Below, piece after piece: positions 24,545 through 33,187 of a stretch of 64,000 bases of DNA. Where the stretch lies: positions 1 to 64,000 of the forward strand of contig NZ_JAFRNB010000169.1 in NCBI RefSeq assembly GCF_017430385.1. The letters are read 5' to 3'. A model generated the notes under the pieces. It was not told where the DNA came from. It did not search any database and saw only the letters and a program-made list of their open reading frames with translations. Both the position numbers and the translations under genes were made by a program. Position 1 is the first letter of the stretch; every line of letters starts with the position of its first letter. The DNA is from Treponema sp. Its GTDB lineage: Bacteria; Spirochaetota; Spirochaetia; Treponematales; Treponemataceae.

Positions 24545-26626
24545 AGGAACTTTTGGTGCGCTGAATTTCTTTTTCATTTGCTGCAGGAGGTCTATTGCCA
24601 TGTCTGCGCTCACTTCTTTTTGCGGCTCGTGGTATTCTACCAAGTGCGGCGGAATTTCGTCGAGGAAGCGGCTCGGCTGGCTTTCAACTGCGCTGTTTTG
24701 TCTTCGACGGCTTCTGCAGGCTGAAATCAAAAGCTTGTCGCGTGCTCTTGTGATTGCGACATAGAACAAACGACGCTCTTCTTCGACTGCGGCATCTCCG
24801 CCTTCATCAACTGCTCTTCCGTGCGGAATCAGGCCTTCTTCTGTTCCTGCGATGAACACGACCGGAAATTCCAAGCCTTTTGAAGCATGAATTGTCATCA
24901 GGTTGACTTTTCCAAGATTTTCGTCATCGTCCAAATCATCACGGCTTAAAAGTGTGATTCGGTTGAGGTAATTGTAAAGCGTAGGCTCGCCGGACTCAGG
25001 ATTGTTTTCCCATCGCTCGATTGAGCCAATCAGACTTTCGATGTTGAGCATCTTGAATCGGGCTGCTTTCTCGGACTTCGGGTTTTCGCCAATCAGGTAA
25101 TCCATGTAGCGGATATTGTCTACCATTGCGCGCACTTTCTTTGAAAGACCGTGGCCACCGAGCATGGATTTGTTTCCTTCTATTATATCAACGAATGCTT
25201 TGAGATTTTGCTTTGTTCCTTCTGAAAAATCCTCGTCGTCAAAGTCCGAATATTTTGATTCCGCTGAAATCGTTCCGCCCTGCATGAATAAGTCGGCCTC
25301 ATTGTCACCAGCCTCAAGGAGCGCGTTGATTGCTTCCCAAAGAGAGCATGAAAGATTCTTTGCGATTTCGTTGAGCTTTTCGATTGTAGCGCGTCCCAAG
25401 CCTCTTCGCGGTGTGTTTATGATTCGAAGCAGGTTCACGTCGTCGTCGTGGTTTGAGATTACTCTGAGATAGCTGATTATGTCCTTGATTTCCTTTCGCT
25501 GGAAGAAACTTGTTCCGCCGCTCATCGTGTACGGAATGTTCTCGGCCAAAAATGCCTCTTCGATTGCACGCGACTGAGTGTTTGCGCGCATGAGAACGCA
25601 GAAATCATCGTACTTGCGTTTTTCGCTCACGCAGATGCTCTGGATTGTCTCGGTGATGAAAGCCGCTTCTGCCGTTTCGTTGTCGGGCATGTAAATTTCA
25701 ATTGGCTTTCCTTCGCCTTTTCCGCTCCAGAGTTCCTTGTCCTTTCGGTTCGTGTTGTGCTTGATGACGCCGTTAGCCGCCGCAAGGATTGTGCCCGTGG
25801 AGCGGTAATTCTGCTCAAGGCGGATTTCCTTTACATCTTTAAAATCTTTTTCAAAATTGATGATGTTCTGGTAGTCGGCACCGCGCCATGAATAAATCGA
25901 CTGGTCATCGTCACCAACGACAGCGATATTATTGTCTGCAAGAAGCCTCATGAACTCGTACTGCTGGTGGCTCGTGTCCTGGAACTCATCGACCATAATG
26001 TACTTGTAGCGTTCCTTGTACTTAGCCAAGATTTCCGGGTGCTCTCGGAAAAGCTTGATTGGAAGCGTAATCAAATCGTCAAAATCGACCGCGTTGTAAA
26101 GCTTGAGCCCTTCCTGATAGCCTTCGTATAGCTCCTTGTACATTTCGTTTTCGATTGTCCAGTGCTTTCGGCCAGTTTTTATGTCAGAAATCAAGATTCC
26201 CACCTGATAAATGTCGAGTGCGTCCGGAGAATAAGCAAGTTCCCGGCCAGTTTCTTTTATGAGGGCGTTTCGGTCTGTCTCGTCGTAGATTGAAAAATTC
26301 TCGCGGTAGCCCAGGGCCGCAATTTCCTGCCTCAAAATACGGACGCCGAACGCATGGAAAGTTGAGATTGTGAGAAGGGGAAGTTTTTTGCCTGTCAAAT
26401 CCTTGATTCGCTCGCTCATTTCGCGGGCGGCCTTGTTCGTGAATGTGAGTGCAAGAATCGCGCTCTGAGGAACTCCCGCATCAAGCATGTGAGCGATTCG
26501 GAATGTAATTACTCTGGTTTTTCCGCTGCCTGCCCCGGCGATAATCAGAATCGCGCCGTTGATTGTCATTACGGCTTCGTACTGCTCAGGGTTCAGCTCG
26601 TTTTTCAAGTCAGATAAATCAGTCAT
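24536..26626 (-). CDS. UvrD/Rep/PcrA-family superfamily 1 DNA helicase
   Basis: A 696-residue ATP-dependent 3'-5' DNA helicase. Motif I is AGAGSGKT (~32-39), Ia LALTFTNKAA, II VDEFQDT, III GDDDQSIYSWRGA, IV-V VLMRANTQSR, and VI RLFYVAITRARDKL. It acts in replication restart and mismatch or excision repair. The length and motif set fit PcrA/Rep rather than RecBCD. The C-terminal tail (residues ~665-696, QMKKKFSAPKVPGF) is short. Cys-free acidic insert DLFMQGGTISAESKYSDFDDEDFS near 440 is unusual in its acidity. It lies alone between two plus-strand genes. Confidence 0.92.
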   Translation of the reverse strand: MTDLSDLKNELNPEQYEAVMTINGAILIIAGAGSGKTRVITFRIAHMLDAGVPQSAILALTFTNKAAREMSERIKDLTGKKLPLLTISTFHAFGVRILRQEIAALGYRENFSIYDETDRNALIKETGRELAYSPDALDIYQVGILISDIKTGRKHWTIENEMYKELYEGYQEGLKLYNAVDFDDLITLPIKLFREHPEILAKYKERYKYIMVDEFQDTSHQQYEFMRLLADNNIAVVGDDDQSIYSWRGADYQNIINFEKDFKDVKEIRLEQNYRSTGTILAAANGVIKHNTNRKDKELWSGKGEGKPIEIYMPDNETAEAAFITETIQSICVSEKRKYDDFCVLMRANTQSRAIEEAFLAENIPYTMSGGTSFFQRKEIKDIISYLRVISNHDDDVNLLRIINTPRRGLGRATIEKLNEIAKNLSCSLWEAINALLEAGDNEADLFMQGGTISAESKYSDFDDEDFSEGTKQNLKAFVDIIEGNKSMLGGHGLSKKVRAMVDNIRYMDYLIGENPKSEKAARFKMLNIESLIGSIERWENNPESGEPTLYNYLNRITLLSRDDLDDDENLGKVNLMTIHASKGLEFPVVFIAGTEEGLIPHGRAVDEGGDAAVEEERRLFYVAITRARDKLLISACRSRRRQNSAVESQPSRFLDEIPPHLVEYHEPQKEVSADMAIDLLQQMKKKFSAPKVPGF

Positions 26627-26808
26627 AAGGAAGTCGATTGTATCAGAAAATTAAATTAAATAAAATACACGGGCAAGGGTATGGAGCAGTGGCGAAGCCA
26701 GTGCGCTAGCACCGAGGGTACCGAGCTGCGGAACACCCGACCCGGAGCGGCTTGCCGCGTAGGGATGCCCCCTTGAGCCTTTTATTCTTGGAAGTCAAAA
26801 ACTTATCA
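26627..26808. repeat. Intergenic copy of dispersed hairpin repeat
   Basis: At 26680-26735: TATGGAG, GTGGCGAAGCCAGTGCG, a GTGC-GCTA-GCAC hairpin, AGCACCG, then CGGAACA. The match with 16669-16720 is close over ~35 bases and then drifts. GGGCA (26671-26675) can pair with TGCCC (26766-26770), so the unit may fold as a larger structure. No gene. Confidence 0.6.
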
Positions 26809-26837
26809 TTGCCCATAGTTGAAATCTAGCTTAAAAT
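26809..26837 (+). promoter_or_regulatory. Promoter with leaderless start for metallopeptidase-like gene
   Basis: TTGCCC (26809-26814), 17 bases, TAAAAT (26832-26837); the ATG at 26844 follows after 6 bases. No Shine-Dalgarno. Confidence 0.5.
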
Positions 26838-26843
26838 AATATT

Positions 26844-29777
26844 ATGAATCAAAAAACGTGTTTTAATATTCTTCTTGCTTTTGTTTTTTTCTTTTCTTTT
26901 TCTTCTGTTTTTCCGGCTGGTGGCGTTCTTTCCGGCTCTTCTTCACCTCTTCATGTAATCCGCACGGAATATTTTGACATCATTTTCCCGGAAGAGAGCC
27001 GCGAATGTGCTTCAAAAATCGAGGCGGTCTGTGATGATTATTATGTCGAAATTTGCGCACTTTTGGAGACTCAGCCTTATCAGCGTTTTCCTGTTACGAT
27101 TACTCATTCCGTGGAGAGCATGAACGCTTATTATTCCGCGATTCCGTATAACCGCATCGTTCTGTTCGACACTCTTCCCGAAAAAAGCCTCGACATGTAT
27201 GAGAATACGATTCAGTCAGTTTTTTACCATGAGCTGACCCATGCCGTCACTTACAATATCAAGGCAAAGCCGCTCAGAGCACTTTCATTTTTCGCCGATT
27301 GCCTTAACCCCGCATGGCTCACCGTGACCACATTCTGGGCGGAGGGCGCGACTGTCTCTTTTGAAAGCAAGGGCAGGGGCGGTCGTCTTAACGATCCTTT
27401 CGCAACACAGATTGTCAGTCAGTCTGTGATTGAGGGGCATTTCCCTTCCTGGCGTGATGTTACTGGAGCAAGGGACACTTATCCAGGCGGAACTGACGGC
27501 TACATGTTCGGCTCAATGTTCGCAGCCTATCTCCAGGAAACTTACGGAATGAAAAAATACGCCGAATTCTGGGAAAAAGCCGGTTCCACGCTCACGCCGA
27601 GTTTCATTGCGGGTGTTTTTGAGCGCACTTACGGAAGGTCGATTACTTCGGTCTGGAAGGAATTTGAAAAGACTCTCGGAGTTGAATCATCGCCCAAAAA
27701 AGCGGATCTTCTTTCACACAAAAAATCCCGCGTCACGACTTTCGATGTCTTTTTCGGTGACGGTGAGATGAAAATCGCCTATTTTGACACGGCTTCTTCT
27801 TCCTTGCGGCTTGAAACTTTTGGCGCGGACGGAAAAGTCAAAAAAAACAAAAAACTTCTTGCAATCACTGGAATCACGCGGGTATCATTCTCACCTGACG
27901 GCAAAAAACTTGCATTGAGCAGGATTATCAGTAAGGACAATTCCAAGAGCGTGTCTGCGGAATACGATCTGGTGAAAAAAAGATACAGTGAGCACAGCAC
28001 GACCGGGCGGCGCGAAGCATATTTCTGGTCTGATGGCGGAAAAATCGAGCTTTCCGAGATTGTCATGGACGAAGTGAAGGATGAGCTTTTCTTTTCACCA
28101 ATTGGAATTGACGATGATCTTAGGGCTATGGTCGTGAAGGATAGCCTTAAGTGGAAAATCCGTTTCCTTGACGCGGAAAAAACGCTGGTTGAGTATGATT
28201 TTTCTGAAATTCCTGCGGCTTTCGGGGAGTCCGAGGGGCTGCGCAATCTGATTGTCCACAACATTCACAAACTCCATTGTGCTGATTCGGAGATTCTGCT
28301 TTCATTTACATGGGCGGAGCTTGGAATGGGCGGAAAAATGCTTTCTCGCACGGGAATCCTTAAAATTGACCGCGCTTCATGGGTGGCAGAAATCCTCTTG
28401 CAGAAGGAAAACGGTTTTGCGGGTGTGATTGAGGCAATTCCCTCCTTGAAAATTGCGGAATTTTTTGACGGTGGAAGTGACGGTGATGACTTCTCCGATG
28501 AAAAGAAATGCGCGGTTTTTATTGTTGCCGGCGAGTATGATAAAAATCCCCTCTACCAAATCGAAGTGAAGGAAAGTGATTTTGAAAAAATTTCGCTTGC
28601 TGCAAAAAAAATCGCTGTAGAAGAAGAAAATGCTAAAAATCCTGCTGAAATTACAGGTGAAATTTTGGGCGAATACTCAGACGAACACTCTGATGAAATC
28701 TCAGATGAAATCTCGGATGAAAGCCTTGCTGCGGAAGGAAAAACTGTAGAGCCGCACCGCGAGCTTTCTTACAATCCGTTCCGCTACTACCGACATGGAA
28801 TAATTCTTCCGCTTTCGATGATTGGAATTTTTGACCATGAGCTAAAACAGGATTCGACGGCCTATTGGGGAGCAAGTTTTATCTCGACGAACCCGTGGGG
28901 CGACAGGCGGATTGATTTTTCGGCGGGTTATGATTCCTCTTATAAAGACGGCGGAATGAAGCTGGAGATTTCTGGTGGAGACGATTCACTCAAGTATTCT
29001 CTAGGCGGAACCTGCATTTTTGACAAAGACGGCTTCATGCAGAATTTTGATACTTTCCTTTTTGAAAAATTCCTTTGGCGTGGCAAGGTTGCTTCATTTT
29101 CTGTGGGTACTGAGGATTCTTTCCTGTATGGAAGGCAGATTATTGACGATGACCTGGAGAAAGGGCGAGATGATTCAAATGCAAAAAGTGCGGATGTCCT
29201 CGCTTTCATTCAGTTCACTAATATTCACAAAGTTTCTCCGCGGCCTTATTATCTTGCTGGTTTTACGCTCAAGCCGTTTGTCCTTGGCTCTTACCGCGAT
29301 ACCGAAAAACGCCCGGTTGAGGACAAGTATCTGAACGCGGGCGCAACCCTGACTGTAAAATTCCCGGTTCTGATTCCGTTTATTTTTACTGCAAGTCTTT
29401 TCCCGTCCTCAAAATATGCGGCATCCGGCTCCGCTCAGGCAATTCTCTTCGATCTTGAGATTCACAAGGGAATTCCTGCGGTCTCGCTTTTCCTCCAGCG
29501 GTTTGTCCTGAGCACGACTTATTCAGGAAAAATTTCTTATGTTCACGAAGAATTATGGGATGTTAAGCGGAGCAAGGAAATTTTCAATGATGTGACGAAA
29601 GAAGACTATTCGGATGCTATTAAGTTTGCGGCTGATTTTTATTTTTCTCCGAACACCGGATTCATTGCGAGCGGAGACATGCAGTTTTCTCTAGGTTATG
29701 CCGTGATTTATCGTCCGAATCCGAAGCCAACTGAAAAGAATGTATCGTACGGCATTTCCGTGAGCGCAGTCTATTAG
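26844..29777 (+). CDS. Very large secreted protein: peptidase-MA-like domain plus beta-rich C terminus
   Basis: A 977-residue exported protein: signal peptide at 1-25 (ILLAFVFFFSFSSVFPAGG). Residues ~40-275 resemble a gluzincin peptidase: SVFYHELTHAVTYN (HExxH around residue 130) and WAEGATVSFE about 40 residues later with the third ligand Glu. ~310-560 looks like a WD40/TolB-type beta-propeller (RVSFSPDGKKLALSRI). An acidic repeat (EYSDEHSDEISDEISDES, ~615-632) follows. The last ~330 residues alternate hydrophobic/polar residues and end in FSLGYAVIYRPNP...VSAVY, fitting a membrane beta-barrel. Together this suggests a surface-exposed peptidase-like protein tied to the outer membrane. The peptidase may be active because the HExxH and Glu are intact. 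Confidence 0.65.
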   Translation: MNQKTCFNILLAFVFFFSFSSVFPAGGVLSGSSSPLHVIRTEYFDIIFPEESRECASKIEAVCDDYYVEICALLETQPYQRFPVTITHSVESMNAYYSAIPYNRIVLFDTLPEKSLDMYENTIQSVFYHELTHAVTYNIKAKPLRALSFFADCLNPAWLTVTTFWAEGATVSFESKGRGGRLNDPFATQIVSQSVIEGHFPSWRDVTGARDTYPGGTDGYMFGSMFAAYLQETYGMKKYAEFWEKAGSTLTPSFIAGVFERTYGRSITSVWKEFEKTLGVESSPKKADLLSHKKSRVTTFDVFFGDGEMKIAYFDTASSSLRLETFGADGKVKKNKKLLAITGITRVSFSPDGKKLALSRIISKDNSKSVSAEYDLVKKRYSEHSTTGRREAYFWSDGGKIELSEIVMDEVKDELFFSPIGIDDDLRAMVVKDSLKWKIRFLDAEKTLVEYDFSEIPAAFGESEGLRNLIVHNIHKLHCADSEILLSFTWAELGMGGKMLSRTGILKIDRASWVAEILLQKENGFAGVIEAIPSLKIAEFFDGGSDGDDFSDEKKCAVFIVAGEYDKNPLYQIEVKESDFEKISLAAKKIAVEEENAKNPAEITGEILGEYSDEHSDEISDEISDESLAAEGKTVEPHRELSYNPFRYYRHGIILPLSMIGIFDHELKQDSTAYWGASFISTNPWGDRRIDFSAGYDSSYKDGGMKLEISGGDDSLKYSLGGTCIFDKDGFMQNFDTFLFEKFLWRGKVASFSVGTEDSFLYGRQIIDDDLEKGRDDSNAKSADVLAFIQFTNIHKVSPRPYYLAGFTLKPFVLGSYRDTEKRPVEDKYLNAGATLTVKFPVLIPFIFTASLFPSSKYAASGSAQAILFDLEIHKGIPAVSLFLQRFVLSTTYSGKISYVHEELWDVKRSKEIFNDVTKEDYSDAIKFAADFYFSPNTGFIASGDMQFSLGYAVIYRPNPKPTEKNVSYGISVSAVY

Positions 29778-29850
29778 TAATGTGTAATTAGCAATTAGGA
29801 ATTAGCGATTTGTAATTTCTCATTGCGCATTTCTAATTTTTAATTTTCAT
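29778..29850. repeat. ATTAGCAATTAG-type intergenic repeat
   Basis: A stretch of TAATTAGCAATTAGGAATTAG followed by partial inverse copies (TTTCTAATTTTTAATTTTC). Similar arrays occur at 30380-30430, 43960-44060 and 50342-50418. Usually found just after stops. Between convergent genes here it may end transcription on both strands. Confidence 0.55.
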
Positions 29851-30360
29851 CTCACTCCATTTGAAGAATCTTGGGGCCTTTGAGTCTATCCACCATTCTC
29901 CTTTGAAAAAGCCGTTGTCGTCCATTACTGGGGTTACGAAGATTACTTTGGCTGGATTTTCTGTGTCGTACTCAAAAACATTCGATTCCCAGACTTTTTT
30001 GCCAGCGATGTTTTTCGTACATTCAAATCCGGCCTGCTTGTCAATCGGCGTGTAGACTGAAAAACGGTATTTTCCGGGGCGGAGATTCAGGTGCATGGCC
30101 ATTCCGCCGTCCAGGTAGAGAAGTTTTTTGTATCTGTTCACAACATTCGGGATTGTTGCCCATTCGTAAGTCGCCTTGACCTTTGTTTGGCTTACATCGT
30201 TTCCGTTTTCGTCCTCGATTTTCATATAACAGCGCACATAATTGAAGTCAGTTTTGTTCTCCGGGCGGTAAATTATCAGTTCCCAGGGATTGTGCTTTAT
30301 CGAATCAGCAAAAACTTGCGTAAACAGAATTGCGAACAACAGAAAAATTATTTTCTTCAT
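29833..30360 (-). CDS. Small exported protein of unknown function
   Basis: A 175-residue protein with a clear signal peptide (MKKIIFLLFAILFTQVFA, cut after A18). The mature part is beta-rich: YRPENKTDFNYVRCYMKIEDENG, LNLRPGKYRFSVYTPIDKQAGFE and VFEYDTENPAKVIFVTPVMDDNGFF. It resembles carboxypeptidase regulatory-like or fibronectin-type scaffolds, but I cannot assign a family. Translation from ATG 30360 would be leaderless, because GCCGATAAT ends 5 bases upstream. It is alone between two plus-strand genes. Confidence 0.6.
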   Translation of the reverse strand: MKKIIFLLFAILFTQVFADSIKHNPWELIIYRPENKTDFNYVRCYMKIEDENGNDVSQTKVKATYEWATIPNVVNRYKKLLYLDGGMAMHLNLRPGKYRFSVYTPIDKQAGFECTKNIAGKKVWESNVFEYDTENPAKVIFVTPVMDDNGFFKGEWWIDSKAPRFFKWSEMKIKN

Positions 30361-30365
30361 ATTAA

Positions 30366-30374
30366 ATTATCGGC
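30366..30374 (-). promoter_or_regulatory. GCCGATAAT box of the small exported protein gene
   Basis: On the minus strand GCCGATAAT occupies 30374-30366; the ATG follows 5 bases later (30360). No good TAAA is seen at 15-16 bases upstream (TCAT instead). Confidence 0.4.
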
Positions 30375-30453
30375 ACATAATAATTAGCAATGAGCAATGT
30401 GGAATTAGCAATTTTTCATTAGTAATTGAACAGTAAAAGCGGACAGTTTTTAT

Positions 30454-30476
30454 TTTCCTAGTAAATTAGTAGGAAA
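30454..30476. promoter_or_regulatory. Inverted repeat upstream of sufS (possible operator)
   Basis: TTTCCTA (30454-30460) and TAGGAAA (30470-30476) with a 9-base spacer, ending 4 bases before the putative -35. The position fits an operator or activator site; a cluster regulator such as an Rrf2-family protein is conceivable but not shown. Confidence 0.45.
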
Positions 30477-30480
30477 GTAC

Positions 30481-30509
30481 TTCTCAATTTTCGTTAAATT
30501 TTATATAAT
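30481..30509 (+). promoter_or_regulatory. Promoter of sufS with leaderless start
   Basis: TTCTCA (30481-30486, weak), 17 bases, TATAAT (30504-30509, perfect). ATG at 30517 follows after 7 bases and there is no Shine-Dalgarno. Confidence 0.6.
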
Positions 30510-30516
30510 TCTTTCC

Positions 30517-31755
30517 ATGAATAAATATCGAAATGACTTTCCGCTTTTTAAGGCGATTGATGAAAAAAATTCTGTAGATAACTCTGGTCTTGTTTACCTT
30601 GATACTGCTGCTACTGCACAGCGTCCATATATTGTTCTTAACGCGATGACGCATTTTTATGCGACACAGAACGCAAATCCTTTGCGCGGACTTTATTCTT
30701 TGAGCGAGCGCGCAACAAAGGCTTATGAGGATGCCCGCGAAACTGTGGCTAAATTCATTAATGCGCCATCAAGCCGCGAGATTATTTTCACCCGCAATAC
30801 TTCTGAGGGGCTGAACCTGATTGCCAACACTTACGGAATGCAGAATGTTGGTGCGGGCGATGAAGTCGTCATTTCGATTATGGAGCATCACTCGAATATC
30901 CTTCCGTGGCAGTTTGTTTGCCAGGCTAAGGGCGCGACTTTAAAATTCATGTATGTCGATAAGGAAACTGGCGAAATCCCTGAGAGCGAATATGCCAAAA
31001 TCACTCCGAAGACAAAAATCGTCTCTCTCACTCATGTCTCGAACGTTTTGGGAACGACAAACCCAATCAAAAAAATCGCTGAGATTGCGCACAAAAACGG
31101 AGCCGTAATGGTCGTGGACGGAGCGCAGTCAACGCCGCATATCAAAGTTGATGTTCAGGATTTGGGAGCGGATTTCTTTGCGATGAGCGGCCACAAGCTC
31201 TGTGGTCCGATGGGAATCGGTGCGGTGTGGGGCAAGTTTGATTTGCTCGAAAAAATGCCGCCTTTCCTTCGCGGTGGCGAGATGATTGAATATGTTACTG
31301 AGACGAGCGCAACCTGGGCAGAAGTTCCTCACAAATTTGAGGCGGGAACCGTGAGCGCAGGTGATGCTGTGGGAATGGCGGCGGCTATCCGATACATTCA
31401 GTCTGTGGGCTTGGATACAATAACTGAGCATGACAATGCTTTGGCTGTCCGCCTTATTGAAGGAATGAAAAAAATCCCTCATGTGAATATCATCGGAAAC
31501 AAAGACGGCAAAAAACGCTGCGGAATCGTCACATTCACTGTGGACGGTGTTCATCCGCACGATATCGCGACCCTTCTGAGTGAGGAAAATATCGCAATCA
31601 GGGCTGGTCATCACTGTGCGCAGCCTCTTGGAGCATATCTTGGCGAGACTGCGACTGCACGGGCAAGCCTTTACTTCTACAACACCGAAGAAGAAATCGA
31701 CGCGCTGGTTGAGAATGTCGCAAAACTTCGTGCATGGAGCGGATTTAAGGATTAA
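30517..31755 (+). CDS. sufS: Cysteine desulfurase, SufS type
   Basis: A 412-residue PLP enzyme that takes sulfur from cysteine for iron-sulfur cluster or thio-cofactor assembly. YLDTAATAQRP opens the fold, IMEHHSNILPWQ follows, PLP-binding Lys227 is in AMSGHKLCGP, and the catalytic cysteine Cys367 is in RAGHHCAQPL, which places it in the group II (SufS/CsdA) class. No sufBCDE gene flanks it, so its partners lie elsewhere. The start overlaps a -10 box region (leaderless). Followed by a repeat, then dapL. Confidence 0.92.
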   Translation: MNKYRNDFPLFKAIDEKNSVDNSGLVYLDTAATAQRPYIVLNAMTHFYATQNANPLRGLYSLSERATKAYEDARETVAKFINAPSSREIIFTRNTSEGLNLIANTYGMQNVGAGDEVVISIMEHHSNILPWQFVCQAKGATLKFMYVDKETGEIPESEYAKITPKTKIVSLTHVSNVLGTTNPIKKIAEIAHKNGAVMVVDGAQSTPHIKVDVQDLGADFFAMSGHKLCGPMGIGAVWGKFDLLEKMPPFLRGGEMIEYVTETSATWAEVPHKFEAGTVSAGDAVGMAAAIRYIQSVGLDTITEHDNALAVRLIEGMKKIPHVNIIGNKDGKKRCGIVTFTVDGVHPHDIATLLSEENIAIRAGHHCAQPLGAYLGETATARASLYFYNTEEEIDALVENVAKLRAWSGFKD

Positions 31756-31763
31756 AAAAAATG

Positions 31764-31900
31764 GGGGAGGGGAAAGCCTTCCTAGGGAGTCGGTCGCCGC
31801 AGGCGAAGAAAGTCGTGAGACGACTTTCTAGACGAGTCTCGGTGAAGGCTGTGCCTGAACCGTGTGTAGACCCTTCTCCTAAGGGAGAACCCTTAAAATC
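31764..31900. repeat. Structured intergenic repeat between sufS and dapL
   Basis: Contains a perfect stem GAAAGTCGT-GAG-ACGACTTTC (~31809-31829), then GAGTCTCGG and GCTGTGC; CTCC-CTAA-GGGAG further on. Same order as the palindrome unit after 5S rRNA at 362-410 but with a different stem sequence. GGTCGCCGCAGGCGAAG precedes it. No gene is present. Confidence 0.55.
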
Positions 31901-31942
31901 CCCCTTTTATAAACTTAAGAATTTCGTTAGAATAGGCTCACT

Positions 31943-33166
31943 ATGATTAAAAGAAACAATGGATTTGCAAATTTGACCGCGGGTTATCTCTTCCCAGAAG
32001 TTGCCCGCCGCCGTCGTGAATATGCTGCTTCCCACCCGGAGGCAAAAATTATTTCTCTTGGAATCGGAAATACTACTGAGCCTATCTCAAAACATATCGC
32101 AACAAAAATGAGCGAGTATTGTCTCGGTCTTGCCACCCCGGAAGGATATTCTGGCTACGGTGACGAGCAGGGAAACACTTCTCTCCGCGCACGAATCGCC
32201 GAAGTCTTCTATCCAGGCATTATCGATGCCAGCGAAGTTTTCATTTCGGACGGAGCAAAATGCGACATCGCCCGAATCCAGACACTCTTTGGCCGTGAGG
32301 TAAAAGTTGCCGTTCAGGATCCTGCTTACCCGGTCTATGTTGACGGAAGCGTAGTAGTTGGAGCTGCCGGCGAGAACATCGGTACCGGCTACAAAGGAAT
32401 CCAATATCTTCCTTGTACCGAAAAGAACGACTTCTTCCCGGATTTGAGCAAAGTTGAGCCGGACACACTCATTTATTTCTGCTCACCAAACAACCCGACA
32501 GGTGCAACCGCAACAAAAGAGCAGCTCAAAAAACTCGTTGATTTTGCAAATGCAAACGGCTGCATCATCATCTACGACTCAGCTTATTCAGAATTCATCC
32601 GCGACAAGAATTTGCCAAAATCAATTTACGAGATTGAAGGTGCAAAAACCTGCGCAATCGAAATCAACTCATTCTCAAAACCGGCTGGCTTCACAGGCGT
32701 TCGCTTGGGCTGGTCTGTAATTCCTAACGAGCTTAAATTTGCCGACGGTTCAAGCGTAAACAAAGACTGGAACCGCGTAATGACAACTTTGTTCAACGGT
32801 GCTTCAAATATCGCACAGGCAGGTGGTCTTGCAGCTTTGGACGAGCAGGGCTTAAAGGACATGAAGGCTCAGGTAGATTACTATCTTGAGAACGGCAAAA
32901 AAATCAAGGAAACTCTGGACGGAGCAAACTTCAAGGCAATGGGCGTTGAGGCCTTCTTCACAGGCAACGGTCCTTATGTCTGGGCAAAATTCCCAGGCAA
33001 AAAAAGCTGGGATGTGTTCGACGCAATCCTCGACAAATGCCACATCGTGACCACCCCAGGAAGCGGTTTCGGTCCAGCCGGTGAATCTTTCATAAGATTC
33101 AGCTCATTCGGCCACAAAGCCGACATCGAAGAAGCCTGCGCCCGCCTCAGCAAATTCTCTATGTAA
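31943..33166 (+). CDS. dapL: LL-diaminopimelate aminotransferase
   Basis: A 407-residue PLP enzyme converting tetrahydrodipicolinate to LL-diaminopimelate in one step, for lysine and possibly peptidoglycan synthesis. NNGFANLTAGYLFPEVARRR at the N terminus, LGIGNTTEPI, YSGYGDEQGNTSLR, FISDGAKCDIARIQ, CSPNNPTGA and PLP-Lys246 in INSFSKPAGFTGVRLGW are diagnostic of DapL. The first ATG is preceded by TAGAAT 9 bases upstream and no convincing Shine-Dalgarno. Convergent with the beta-barrel gene 22 bases away. Confidence 0.94.
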   Translation: MIKRNNGFANLTAGYLFPEVARRRREYAASHPEAKIISLGIGNTTEPISKHIATKMSEYCLGLATPEGYSGYGDEQGNTSLRARIAEVFYPGIIDASEVFISDGAKCDIARIQTLFGREVKVAVQDPAYPVYVDGSVVVGAAGENIGTGYKGIQYLPCTEKNDFFPDLSKVEPDTLIYFCSPNNPTGATATKEQLKKLVDFANANGCIIIYDSAYSEFIRDKNLPKSIYEIEGAKTCAIEINSFSKPAGFTGVRLGWSVIPNELKFADGSSVNKDWNRVMTTLFNGASNIAQAGGLAALDEQGLKDMKAQVDYYLENGKKIKETLDGANFKAMGVEAFFTGNGPYVWAKFPGKKSWDVFDAILDKCHIVTTPGSGFGPAGESFIRFSSFGHKADIEEACARLSKFSM

Positions 33167-33187
33167 GCGTAGAAGAAACCTGATTTT

